From assembly GCA_937877625.1 (NCBI GenBank), contig CALFJG010000088.1, positions 1 to 36,668 on the forward strand: DNA of 36,668 nt, given 5' to 3'. This stretch comes from an uncultured Prevotellaceae bacterium. GTDB lineage: Bacteria; Bacteroidota; Bacteroidia; Bacteroidales; Bacteroidaceae. The notes beneath the pieces were generated by a model. It saw only the letters and a list, made by a program, of their open reading frames with translations, was not told the DNA's origin and made no database searches. Shown here in pieces: positions 7,804 through 15,759 of this stretch (positions are counted from its first letter, which is position 1; each line of letters opens with the position of its first letter). The position numbers and the translations under genes were made by a program.

Positions 7804-8883
7804 TTAAAAATGAAGGCCAAAAGCCACTACGAGAGCCATCACTACGAGGTTTAGCATACTGATAGGCATCAGATACTTCCACTCCAACGTAAGGATATGG
7901 TCAATACGCAGGCGCGGCAAGGTCCAACGCTCCCACATGAAGAGGAACACCACAAAAAGTGCTTTTCCCACAAACCAGACGGCTCCGGGTATATAATCCA
8001 TCACTTGGTTGAAGCCGTCAAGCCCGACTATATGAAGCGGTGCCCACCCACCGAGGAACACAGTGGTAGCCAGACCTGCGCTGATAAAAAGGTTCATATA
8101 TTCAGCCAGATAGAAATAGCCAAAGTGCATACCGCTATACTCCGTGTGGTAGCCCGCCGTGAGTTCGCTCTCGCTCTCGGGGAGATCGAATGGGCCACGG
8201 TTGCACTCGGCATTGCCGGCTATCATATATATAAGGAATGCCACGAGCATTGGCAAATGACCGCGAAAGATATTCCACCCCTCAACATACTGCTGCTCCA
8301 CGATTTCGCTTATCTGCATCGTACCCGTGAGACAAATCACGGTGAGCATCGTCAGCCCGATAGAAATTTCGTAACTGATAATCTGAGCACCGCTACGCAT
8401 AGCACCTATCAAGGGATATTTGGAGTTGCTGCCCCAGCCCGCGAGCAGGATACCTACCACGCTGACGCTACTTACGGCGAGGAAGAAGAATACGCCGATA
8501 TTAAAGTCCAGAATCTGCGCACCACGATTCCAAGGCAAACAAGCGATGGTTATCATTGAGGCTGTTATCACAAAGAACGGAGCCAAGTCGTGGAGGAAAC
8601 GGTCGGTCTGGCGCATCTTGATGATTTCCTTCTGCAACATCTTAAACACATCGGCAAAGAGTTGCAAAAGACCCCACTTACCAACGCGGTTAGGACCGAG
8701 ACGACACTGGAAGAAAGCACACACCTTGCGCTCCATATAGATGAGTACCATAGCGAAGATGGCAGCGAGAGATATGATGACCACAGCCACCAATACACTC
8801 TCTGTCAGCACCGTCGCCCACTCGGGCAAGAAACTCAATAGCAACGTGTGCAGCCAGTCGGTTACTATACTGAAGTTGAACAT
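7804..8883 (-). CDS. nuoH: NADH-quinone oxidoreductase subunit H
   Basis: 359-residue membrane subunit that forms the quinone-access tunnel together with NuoB and NuoD. Conserved segments are ERKVCAFFQCRLGPNRVGKWG after the first helix, GWGSNSKYPLIGAMRSGAQIISYE in the middle, and FDLPESESELTAGYHTEYSGM with its acidic residues on the quinone side. The length is slightly above the E. coli protein. It lies 163 bases after nuoCD, and that gap contains an AT-rich perfect inverted repeat at 9021-9038. The ATG at 8883 gives the expected N-terminal helix. Confidence 0.96.
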   Translation of the reverse strand: MFNFSIVTDWLHTLLLSFLPEWATVLTESVLVAVVIISLAAIFAMVLIYMERKVCAFFQCRLGPNRVGKWGLLQLFADVFKMLQKEIIKMRQTDRFLHDLAPFFVITASMITIACLPWNRGAQILDFNIGVFFFLAVSSVSVVGILLAGWGSNSKYPLIGAMRSGAQIISYEISIGLTMLTVICLTGTMQISEIVEQQYVEGWNIFRGHLPMLVAFLIYMIAGNAECNRGPFDLPESESELTAGYHTEYSGMHFGYFYLAEYMNLFISAGLATTVFLGGWAPLHIVGLDGFNQVMDYIPGAVWFVGKALFVVFLFMWERWTLPRLRIDHILTLEWKYLMPISMLNLVVMALVVAFGLHF

Positions 8884-9020
8884 ATAAAAATAAGAGTAAA
8901 AGTAAAAAGTGGAAAGTGTGGCAACGCTTGTAGAACATTATTGCGGCAATCGCATTGTACACGATTTACAAGCAAGAACTCTCAGCGAGTTAAACTAAAC
9001 ATTCGTTTCCCACTCTTCAT

Positions 9021-9038
9021 TTTTAATTGTAATTAAAA
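9021..9038. repeat. AT-rich perfect inverted repeat between nuoCD and nuoH
   Basis: TTTTAATT and AATTAAAA are separated by GT, 8 bases after the nuoCD stop. It is too AT-rich to be a strong terminator. It may be a weak attenuator, an mRNA 3'-end protecting hairpin or a protein-binding site within the 163-base gap. The rest of this gap holds nothing I recognise. Confidence 0.45.
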
Positions 9039-9046
9039 GTTGTTTC

Positions 9047-10612
9047 TTATCGATCAATGTCAGGTACGATGTAGTCAAGCGTGCCGCCGATTGTCACGAG
9101 GTCTGCAATGAGGTTACCTTTGCACACCGTATTCATAGCATAGACAAGCGGCAAGCCCGTGCTTCGGTAGTGTACACGATACGGACTCTTGTCGCCACGG
9201 CTCTCCAAATAGACACCAAACTGCCCACGGCTACCCTCTACGGCACTGTAGTAAACGCCCTCGGGAACTTTAATGATGGGTTTCATCTTTTCTTGAAACG
9301 GGCCCTCGGGTATTTGATCTATGAGTTGTTCAATGATACGCAGACTTTGTTCTATCTCTTCCATACGCACCATATAGCGACTAAAGCTATCGCCTGTTTC
9401 AAAAGTGATTTCATTGAACTCTACGCGGTCGTAGGCATCATAAGGGCGTAGCTTGCGCAAATCGTTGTGCCAACCTGAAGCACGTCCCGTACCACCGGTA
9501 CAGCCCAACGTGATAACTTGCTCCTTAGTAAGAATACCCACACCCTCCATACGATTACGTGCGATGACATTGCCTGTAAATAGGTCGTGGTATTCTTTCA
9601 AGCTCTTGCGCATTACGGGGATAAACTCTTTGACGCGTGTCACAAAGTTGGGGTGCAGGTCGTGCATCACACCGCCAATAGTATTATAGTTCAGAATAAG
9701 ACGTCCACCGCAGGTTTCTTCTAAGATATCAAGGATTATTTCGCGGTCGCGGAAGCCATATATAAATGCAGTGGTAGCACCAAGGTCTTGGGCTAAACAC
9801 GAGAAGAAAAGGATATGGGAGTCTATACGCTGAAGTTCGTCCATAATGGTACGTATCACCTTGACGCGGTCGCTCACCTCTACGCCCATAGCCTCTTCTA
9901 TGACTTTACATAGGGCGTGACGGTTTTGCATAGCACCGAGGTAGTCCATACGGTCCGTTAGGGCGAGCATCTGTGGATAGGTCATACTCTCGTTCATCTT
10001 TTCTATGCCACGATGTATGTAGCCCAGCACGGGATCTACACGACGAATGGTCTCGCCTTCAATCGCCACACGAAAGTGGAGTACACCGTGGGTGGAGGGG
10101 TGTTGCGGACCGATGTTTACAACATAGTCATCGGGTTCAAACACCACATTCTCGCGCTTTATTAGCGTGCCGTCTTCGGCAAGGTCGTACTGCACGGTGG
10201 TATCGCTCAGCGGTTCGTTGTCCATCCGCAAGGGATTTTGCTCCTCGGGCTTGTCGTCTTTTCGCAGGGGATAGCCCACCCAGTCCTCACGCAGATAAAT
10301 ACGGCGCATATCGGGATGACCCGTGAAGATGATACCGAGAAAATCGTATGCCTCGCGTTCATAGATATTTGCAATCTCCCAAATGTCGCTCACAGTGGGT
10401 AAGGTAGGATTTTCGCGCTCGGGCGTGATGCAACGCAGATTGGTTTGCTTACCCGTTTGCGTGCTTTCCAACTGATAAACCACGCCGAAGCCTTCCTCGC
10501 CGAGGTCTAAGCCTGTGAGATGTACAAGAAAATCCATCTGCTCCTCCTGGCGTAGGCGCAACATTTCCTCGCGCAAGCGCGGAGGGGCGATGTTTGTATA
10601 GGATAAGTCCAT
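9047..10612 (-). CDS. nuoCD: NADH-quinone oxidoreductase subunits C and D, fused
   Basis: 521-residue fusion. Residues 1 to about 120 are the NuoC (30 kDa) domain, ending in its signature EREAYDFLGIIFTGHPDMRRI and GYPLRKDD. From about 160 the NuoD (49 kDa) domain begins with DDYVVNIGPQHPSTHGVLHFRVAIEGE, including the quinone-site His of the HPSTHG loop. It continues with RIDSHILF, RGQFGVYLESRG and YIVPDIDR at the C-terminus. This subunit carries the quinone-binding pocket at the interface with NuoB. The NuoC part is shorter at its N-terminus than in E. coli. A C-D fusion also occurs in enterobacteria and is usual in Bacteroidota. It lies 65 bases after nuoB. Confidence 0.96.
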   Translation of the reverse strand: MDLSYTNIAPPRLREEMLRLRQEEQMDFLVHLTGLDLGEEGFGVVYQLESTQTGKQTNLRCITPERENPTLPTVSDIWEIANIYEREAYDFLGIIFTGHPDMRRIYLREDWVGYPLRKDDKPEEQNPLRMDNEPLSDTTVQYDLAEDGTLIKRENVVFEPDDYVVNIGPQHPSTHGVLHFRVAIEGETIRRVDPVLGYIHRGIEKMNESMTYPQMLALTDRMDYLGAMQNRHALCKVIEEAMGVEVSDRVKVIRTIMDELQRIDSHILFFSCLAQDLGATTAFIYGFRDREIILDILEETCGGRLILNYNTIGGVMHDLHPNFVTRVKEFIPVMRKSLKEYHDLFTGNVIARNRMEGVGILTKEQVITLGCTGGTGRASGWHNDLRKLRPYDAYDRVEFNEITFETGDSFSRYMVRMEEIEQSLRIIEQLIDQIPEGPFQEKMKPIIKVPEGVYYSAVEGSRGQFGVYLESRGDKSPYRVHYRSTGLPLVYAMNTVCKGNLIADLVTIGGTLDYIVPDIDR

Positions 10613-10677
10613 AAAAGAATGGTTTGTATGTTTTTATAGAGAGAGAAACTTTGCCTAAAGCATCAAACAAAAGAATG

Positions 10678-11313
10678 TTATGCTTCTTCCTGCGAAGCAA
10701 GGATTTTTTCGCTGCGCGCTTTGTACTGTTTCTTAAAGGGGTCACGCTCCTTGCGGTTGGTTGTGCCGAAGAACTGCTCCACTTTAACCTTACGCTGCAA
10801 CTGCATCATACCATAAAGGAATGATTCCGGACGTGGCGGGCAGCCGGGTACATAGACATCTACCGGAATTATCTCGTCAACGCCTTGCACCACGTGATAA
10901 CTCTTACGGAACGGCCCACCGCTCACGCTACACGCACCGATGGCGATAACATATTTCGGGTCGGCCATTTGGTCGTATAGGCGTTTCAAGACGGGAGCCA
11001 TCTTCTTCACTATCGTGCCACTAACGAGAATGACATCGGCGTGACGTGGAGAGTTGCGCGTCACCTCAAAGCCAAAACGAGCGATGTCGTGACGTGCGGC
11101 ACACACGGCCATAAACTCTATACCGCAACAACTCGTGGCAAATGTCAGCGGCCACAACGAATGGGAACGCCCCCAGTCGAAAAGCCAATCAAGGCTACGC
11201 ACGGCGATGTTCACACCGTTTTGGTTTAGTTCTTCAACGAGTTTCTCAAACGTCTCGTTGTCCTTGAACTCCTCGTAGGGAATGTTCTTAATAGCAGGTC
11301 GTTTCAACGCCAT
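10678..11313 (-). CDS. nuoB: NADH-quinone oxidoreductase subunit B
   Basis: 211 residues using the ATG at 11313. It carries the N2 4Fe-4S cluster ligands: the adjacent Cys pair in TSCCGIEFMAV, the Cys in GACSVSGGPF and the Cys in VPGCPPRPE. The longer open frame up to 11532 would add 73 residues with no family similarity and lies over nuoA in another frame, so it is rejected. The chosen start overlaps the end of nuoA by 10 bases and has a good Shine-Dalgarno sequence (GGAAAGGAG) a few bases upstream. This points to translational coupling. Confidence 0.96.
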   Translation of the reverse strand: MALKRPAIKNIPYEEFKDNETFEKLVEELNQNGVNIAVRSLDWLFDWGRSHSLWPLTFATSCCGIEFMAVCAARHDIARFGFEVTRNSPRHADVILVSGTIVKKMAPVLKRLYDQMADPKYVIAIGACSVSGGPFRKSYHVVQGVDEIIPVDVYVPGCPPRPESFLYGMMQLQRKVKVEQFFGTTNRKERDPFKKQYKARSEKILASQEEA

Positions 11314-11654
11314 TTCAACGCTCCTTTCCTCCAGGCATAGGCTAAGCCCAGAACTAAGATGAACAAGAAAAACAACACGGCAGTGAGGCCGCCCGGACCC
11401 ATCGTCCTCATCACGACAGCCCAAGGAAACAGAAACATTGTCTCCACGTCGAACATAAGGAATAGAATAGCAAACAGGTAATAGCCCACGCGAAACTGCA
11501 TCCACGAGCCGCCGCGTGTGGGTATGCCACACTCATACGGCTCTTCCTTCTGCGCATTAAAACTGCGCGGAGCCAGCAGACGCGCCAACAACGTGACGAT
11601 AGCCACAAAGCCTACGCCCGTCAGTACTGCCGCCACAAACAAAGTAAAGTTCAT
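11304..11654 (-). CDS. nuoA: NADH-quinone oxidoreductase subunit A
   Basis: 116-residue protein with three membrane helices and the family signatures: PYECGIP in the long loop, with the Cys that becomes exposed on deactivation, and FDVETMFLFPWA in helix 2. The length is usual. It is the first gene of the operon, and its end overlaps nuoB by 10 bases. A Bacteroidota-type promoter candidate lies at 11705-11736. Confidence 0.95.
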   Translation of the reverse strand: MNFTLFVAAVLTGVGFVAIVTLLARLLAPRSFNAQKEEPYECGIPTRGGSWMQFRVGYYLFAILFLMFDVETMFLFPWAVVMRTMGPGGLTAVLFFLFILVLGLAYAWRKGALKWR

Positions 11655-11704
11655 ACTTGTAACGGATTAAAAAATAATCTTACTTCTTATCGCTTTATAG
11701 GGCG

Positions 11705-11736
11705 CGAAAATAAGGCATTTTAACAAAACCGCCAAA
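11705..11736 (-). promoter_or_regulatory. Candidate nuo operon promoter
   Basis: On the minus strand a TTTG (11736-11733) is followed after 20 bases by TATTTTCG (11712-11705). These match the Bacteroidota -33 box TTTG and -7 box TAnnTTTG, with one mismatch in the latter. The spacing fits, and the leader to the nuoA ATG would be about 45 nt. It is predicted by eye only. Confidence 0.5.
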
Positions 11737-11843
11737 GTGAACGAAAGATTTTTTAACTTTTAACAAGAAAACAGGCAAGAGGAAGCACAAAACCCTAAGA
11801 TACACCTTTATTAGGCATAAAAACACCAATCTGTTCAAAAGAC

Positions 11844-12043
11844 TTAAGGTAGGTTCTATTTATTTCCACGGTTAAGTTTGACATAGATGGAGCTTTAACC
11901 TTTTGTCATCTTTATGGCTCTTTTTGCTTCCGTCTGTAAGTTTCATCGGTCGTGTAGCCCGCTACACACTCTCTTCAACAGACAGACTGAAAGAAAAAAT
12001 AGCTCAGAAATCTGACAAAGCGAATTAATAGAACCCACCTTAA
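11844..12043. mobile_element. Miniature inverted-repeat element, copy 1, with TTAA target duplication
   Basis: The element is 192 bp (11848-12039). Its ends are inverted repeats: GGTAGGTTCTATT at the left and AATAGAACCCACC at the right, with one mismatch. It is flanked on both sides by TTAA (11844-11847 and 12040-12043), which fits a 4-bp target-site duplication. The centre carries a perfect dyad, GTGTAGC-CC-GCTACAC (11952-11967). It has no reading frame able to encode a transposase. A second copy in opposite orientation, roughly nine in ten positions identical, lies at 36326-36513. It is probably mobilised by a transposase encoded elsewhere. An IS5-type enzyme is possible from the 4-bp duplication, but this is inference. 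Confidence 0.88.
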
Positions 12044-12108
12044 AAGTGCTTTGCCGAAATTTTCCGTCATTTGTAGATAAATAAGGAAAGATTGTTGTTA
12101 AAAGATGC

Positions 12109-12116
12109 TATCTTTG
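12109..12116 (+). promoter_or_regulatory. -7 box of the Sel1-repeat gene promoter
   Basis: TATCTTTG is a perfect match to the Bacteroidota -7 consensus TAnnTTTG. It lies 26 bases upstream of the ATG at 12143. No well-spaced TTTG -33 box is clear, although TTG triplets occur at 12092-12097. Its position inside the longer open frame that begins with TTG at 12092 argues that the frame's true start is the ATG at 12143. Confidence 0.55.
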
Positions 12117-12142
12117 CACGCGACAAAAGGAATTACAGTATT

Positions 12143-13519
12143 ATGGAAGACACTCAAACAACCCTTCACGAAGCACCCGCAAAGAACGGACGAACAAAAA
12201 AGAAACGTAGCGGGTGGCGCAAGTTTTTTACCTTCTTGCTTTGGTTTATTATTCTTTGCGGCCTCGGCGTGGGTGGCTGGTATGGATGGAACTACTACCA
12301 AGCGATGCAGCCCAGCGGCGATGTGGCCTATATAGACTCCTTGACACAACGTGCCGTGGCAGGCAATCTCAAGGCACAAAGTGAGCTTGCCGCCGCCTAT
12401 TGGAACGGCACACGCACAGCAAAGAACGACACGCTTGCACTGCGCTGGGCACGGCGTGCGGCAGAACGCGGTAGCGGCAACGCACAATTCCTTCTCGCCA
12501 GTGCCTACGACACAGGACGCGGCATCAAAGCCGACAACGTGGAAGCCTATCAATGGTATTACGAGGCGGCTCGTCGAGGTAATGCTGTGGCACAACGAGA
12601 GGTGGGCTTACGCCTTTTTGAGGGAACGGGTACACCTCAGGACTTTGCACAAGCCGCACAGTGGCTACAGCGTGCCGCCGACAAAGGCGACACACGCGCC
12701 ATCATAGCCCTCGCCCGTTGCTATCGCGAGGGAAAAGGCGTTGTACGCAACACAGCACGCGCCATTGCGCTTCTGGAGCAGGCCGAGAAAAAAAGCGACG
12801 TGTCGGCAGCGCGCGAATTAGGACACATCTATAGCGACTCTCTTGCCCACGACTCCGCAAAAGCCGTCTTTTGGTATCAGAAAGCCGCCCTACAAGGCGA
12901 CGTATGGGCGCAAAACTTTGTTGGCGACTGGCGCTATAATATGGGCGAGTACCAAAAAGCCGTAGAAATGTATCACCGCGCCGCCGACAACGGAAGCACC
13001 GATGCACAGTACAGTCTGGGCTACTGCTATGAACACGGCGAGGGCGTGAAGAAGAACCTCACCACCGCCGCCACGTGGTACGAAAAATCCGCTGAGGGTG
13101 GCAATGTGAAGGCACGCTTCAACCTCGGCTGTGTGTATGACGAAATAGGGCAGCCCGAGCAAGCCTTCAAAGCCTACCAGCAAGCCGCCGACGCAGGCTA
13201 TGTGGACGCACTCAACAACGTGGGCTACTGCTACATCTATGGCCAAGGGGTCTCCACCGATACAAACAAAGGCATCGCCCTCCTGCGCAAAGCCGCTGGC
13301 GAAGGCTCCGTACTGGCCTGGCGCAACCTCGGCGACTGTTACTATAAAGGCAAAGCCGTGGCTCTCGACTATCAACAGGCCGTTCATTGGTACACACGCG
13401 CTGCAGAAGCCGGCGATGCCGCAGCAATGTATCAGCTCGGTGTGTGCTACGAAAACGGACAAGGCGTACTCAAAGATATTCTCACCGCCAACAAATGGTA
13501 CGACAAAGCCAATGAATAG
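12143..13519 (+). CDS. Membrane-anchored Sel1-like repeat protein
   Basis: 458 residues from the ATG at 12143, which has an AAAAGG sequence about 12 bases upstream. The open frame extends 17 codons further to a TTG, but the -7 box lies inside that extension. A short basic cytoplasmic N-terminus (KKKRSGWRK) precedes one membrane helix (about 28-48). The rest, from about 60, is a run of about ten to eleven Sel1-type repeats of roughly 36 residues, recognisable by A-x-x-x-L-G-x-x-Y and G-x-G-V-x-x-x-x-x-x-A-x-x-W-Y (for example YSLGYCYEHGEGVKKN and YQLGVCYENGQGVLKD). Such repeats form alpha-solenoids that bind other proteins, here probably in the periplasm. The partner is unknown. Confidence 0.85.
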   Translation: MEDTQTTLHEAPAKNGRTKKKRSGWRKFFTFLLWFIILCGLGVGGWYGWNYYQAMQPSGDVAYIDSLTQRAVAGNLKAQSELAAAYWNGTRTAKNDTLALRWARRAAERGSGNAQFLLASAYDTGRGIKADNVEAYQWYYEAARRGNAVAQREVGLRLFEGTGTPQDFAQAAQWLQRAADKGDTRAIIALARCYREGKGVVRNTARAIALLEQAEKKSDVSAARELGHIYSDSLAHDSAKAVFWYQKAALQGDVWAQNFVGDWRYNMGEYQKAVEMYHRAADNGSTDAQYSLGYCYEHGEGVKKNLTTAATWYEKSAEGGNVKARFNLGCVYDEIGQPEQAFKAYQQAADAGYVDALNNVGYCYIYGQGVSTDTNKGIALLRKAAGEGSVLAWRNLGDCYYKGKAVALDYQQAVHWYTRAAEAGDAAAMYQLGVCYENGQGVLKDILTANKWYDKANE

Positions 13520-13566
13520 CAGGATGTGCCATAAATCCCGTTTTGGCTTATCACTACGAAAACAAC

Positions 13567-14958
13567 ATGTCTCCCCTACATTTCAAGAATACTTTGCGCG
13601 GCAGCGTAGTACTCCCCGCTTCTAAGAGCATTTCTGCCCGGGTACTCTTTATCAACGCCTTATCCGACACACCTTGCCCACTCAAAAATCTCGCACAATG
13701 CGACGACACAGCGGCAATGCTTCGTGCAGCGGAGAACAACACGTTGCTGCCCGATGAGGCGACACGTCCCGTGCCCAGTTGCAAAGGTAGCGAACGCACA
13801 GCCAATAGCATGGCCGACCTCTTTGCTACAACAGAAGATACTACATCCTCCACCCCATCTGCTCCTCACGCCCGCGCCGCCACTGCTTCCTCGTCGGAGC
13901 AACATATCAACATCGGAGCTGCCGGCACCGCGATGCGTTTCGCCACCGCCTTGCTTGCCACACGCCAAGGCCGACAATATATATTGAGCGGCACGGAGCG
14001 AATGCACCAACGCCCCATTGGCCCCTTGGTAGATGCACTGAACTCACTCGGTGCAGACATTCAGTATGTCAACCAAGCAGGCTTCCCTCCTCTAAAAATT
14101 ACGGGCAGAGTCCTTACTGGCACCACCGTGGAAATCTCAGCAGAAGTCAGCTCCCAATACATCTCCGCCCTGTTGATGCTCGGCCCCGTACTACCCCACG
14201 GCCTACAAATACGTCTGCGCGGCGACATCATCTCGCGCCCGTATATCGACCTCACGCTCAGTGTGATGAGTGCGTTCGGTGCCAAAGGAATGTGGATAGG
14301 CGAAAACACTATTTTTGTACAACCCGGCGGCTACCGCCGCACAACTCCTCTCTACGTGGAAACGGATTGGAGTGCAGCCTCCTATTGGTACGAGCTCGTG
14401 GCACTCTCTCCCGATAAAGATGCCGCCATTCAACTGTCCGGGCTGCGCACAGATAGCATACAAGGCGATAGCCGTGTGGCCGATTTTTTTGAGCCGCTCG
14501 GCGTAAAAACCACTTTTTCCAACGAAAGCGTGTGGCTCACCAAACAACCCGCACAGCCCGACTATTTTTGCCGCCTTGACCTCGCCGAACAACCCGACCT
14601 GGCACAAACGCTGGTTGTAACTTGCGCTATGCTCGGCGTACCCTTCCATTTCACAGGCCTACAAAGCCTACGCATCAAAGAAACCGACCGCATCAATGCG
14701 TTAGAGTGCGAACTCGCTAAGTTTGGAATCAAGATGCAAGCACGCTTAGCAGGAGAACTACTCTGGGATGCCCCTGGCACAAGACCTGTTCAGACAAAAG
14801 ACAGCATTGCCATTGACACCTATAACGACCACAGAATGGCGATGGCTTTTGCACCGTGCGCGATGAAACACCCTGGCCTCATCATCAACAACCCCGAAGT
14901 GGTCAGCAAGTCCTATCCACTCTTCTGGGAACATTTGAAACCTTTTCTTTCCTTATAG
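13567..14958 (+). CDS. aroA: 3-phosphoshikimate 1-carboxyvinyltransferase (EPSP synthase)
   Basis: 463 residues from the ATG at 13567. The open frame begins eight codons earlier at a TTG. The enzyme transfers the enolpyruvyl group of PEP to shikimate-3-phosphate in the cytoplasmic shikimate pathway. Motifs are LPASKSISARVLFINAL (substrate Lys/Ser), GAAGTAMRF (PEP loop), LRIKETDRINAL and YNDHRMAMAFA (catalytic region). The E. coli P101 position is Phe here, which I believe is usual in Bacteroidota. Residues about 59-111 are a Ser/Thr/Ala-rich low-complexity stretch that seems longer than in relatives. It follows the Sel1 gene by 47 bases. Confidence 0.93.
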   Translation: MSPLHFKNTLRGSVVLPASKSISARVLFINALSDTPCPLKNLAQCDDTAAMLRAAENNTLLPDEATRPVPSCKGSERTANSMADLFATTEDTTSSTPSAPHARAATASSSEQHINIGAAGTAMRFATALLATRQGRQYILSGTERMHQRPIGPLVDALNSLGADIQYVNQAGFPPLKITGRVLTGTTVEISAEVSSQYISALLMLGPVLPHGLQIRLRGDIISRPYIDLTLSVMSAFGAKGMWIGENTIFVQPGGYRRTTPLYVETDWSAASYWYELVALSPDKDAAIQLSGLRTDSIQGDSRVADFFEPLGVKTTFSNESVWLTKQPAQPDYFCRLDLAEQPDLAQTLVVTCAMLGVPFHFTGLQSLRIKETDRINALECELAKFGIKMQARLAGELLWDAPGTRPVQTKDSIAIDTYNDHRMAMAFAPCAMKHPGLIINNPEVVSKSYPLFWEHLKPFLSL

Positions 14959-15016
14959 CATTCGTGGCACGCTTGGCACTCATACGCCGTGCAAGGTATG
15001 CAATTCAAACACCTTT

Positions 15017-15439
15017 ATGTGGGTACTACTCCTTCTGCTCGTGGCTTTAGGGTTCATCACCGCCTTTTTAGAACACCGACGCGGCGGACGCGTAGAGGCC
15101 GATGCCCGAGAACACAACGAGACACCTGTTGAAAAGCATCAAGAAAACACCACCGAAGCCTGCCAGACATGCGCCGCCGACGGCATAGGATGCTATGCCG
15201 AACGTATATTGCGCCACGCCGCACGTCCCGCACCGCTATATTTCGACGACGAAGAGCTTGATCAATACAAAGGCGTTGCCGAAAACGATTATACCCACGC
15301 ACAAACCGAGGAGTTTGCCGATGTGCTGCACACCCTAAACACCGAAGAGATTTCCGATTGGCTTCACTCCCTCTCGCAACGAGGCATCGCGTTGCCACAA
15401 AACGTGCGCGATGAAGCGATACTACTGTTACAGGGATAA
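15017..15439 (+). CDS. Small membrane-anchored protein with a Cys cluster, function unknown
   Basis: 140 residues. An N-terminal hydrophobic helix (about 2-17) is followed by a basic stretch (HRRGGR), a Cys group C49-x2-C52-x6-C59, then an acidic segment FDDEELDQYKG and a C-terminal part (DYTHAQTEEFADVLHTLNTEEISDWLHSLSQRGIALP). I recall a family of Bacteroidales proteins with the same layout (Cys group, DDEELD, EEF-x-EVL, SLQLRGI-x-LP) and no experimentally known role, sometimes labelled phospholipase without clear basis. It starts 58 bases after aroA and may share its transcript. The three Cys residues could bind a metal or form a disulfide; this is inference. Confidence 0.75.
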   Translation: MWVLLLLLVALGFITAFLEHRRGGRVEADAREHNETPVEKHQENTTEACQTCAADGIGCYAERILRHAARPAPLYFDDEELDQYKGVAENDYTHAQTEEFADVLHTLNTEEISDWLHSLSQRGIALPQNVRDEAILLLQG

Positions 15440-15759
15440 GGGGGTGCGCAAGCCTTTTTCATCGCTATCACAAAGACATAAACAACAATGTCGTCTCTCG
15501 CTTAAACAATGTCGGACATTTTTTTCGGAAAATACAGGCTATAAACAAGTCTCTACTCACAAGAGTCCGCTGCCAGCCCCTCTAACAGCAAAAGAACGAA
15601 GAAATCAAGGCTATTTGCACGATGATCATAGAAAATGTGTATTTTTGTAGCCTAATTTATTAACTAATGGCCTACGACACGCCTATTCTTTGTGTACGCG
15701 CCATTAGGCAGGCGATGGCCGCTTTGCGGCATTATTCTAATGAAACGCTAACATCGGTT
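15440..15759 (+). promoter_or_regulatory. Intergenic region with promoter and structured leader of the beta-galactosidase gene
   Basis: 320 bases without a supported gene. A perfect Bacteroidota -7 box (TATTTTTG, 15640-15647) has a TTTG 22 bases upstream (15614-15617), slightly wider than usual. The predicted start near 15654 gives a leader of about 105 nt. In the leader, CTAATGGC (15664-15671) pairs with GCCATTAG (15700-15707), with an inner ACAC/GTGT pairing. A second hairpin, GCCGC-TTT-GCGGC, lies at 15718-15730. Bases 15440-15610 hold nothing I recognise. Confidence 0.55.

Larger units (their letters stand above)
11655..12142. other. Divergent intergenic region with promoters and a miniature element
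   Basis: 488 bases without a gene separate nuoA (minus) from the Sel1-repeat gene (plus). From left to right it holds the nuo promoter candidate (11705-11736), an AT-rich stretch, a 192-bp miniature inverted-repeat element with 4-bp duplications (11844-12043) and a perfect -7 box for the plus-strand gene (12109-12116). I see no tRNA or other RNA gene in it. Confidence 0.8.

Noticed and set aside
11314..11532. N-terminal extension of nuoB
   Set aside because: It overlaps nuoA in another frame and has no similarity to NuoB. A strong Shine-Dalgarno sequence supports the ATG at 11313.
12092..12142. Upstream TTG start of the Sel1-repeat protein
   Set aside because: A perfect promoter -7 box lies within this stretch, so it would not be transcribed from that promoter. 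The ATG at 12143 fits.
13212..13427. Antisense and frame-shadow open frames over the Sel1, aroA, sialidase and argS genes
   Set aside because: Arg/His/Ser-rich translations with no domains, fully covered by strong genes in the correct frame.
15667..15759. Upstream ATG start of the beta-galactosidase
   Set aside because: It would place 31 residues before a complete signal peptide. The region is better read as a structured leader, although use as an alternative start cannot be excluded.
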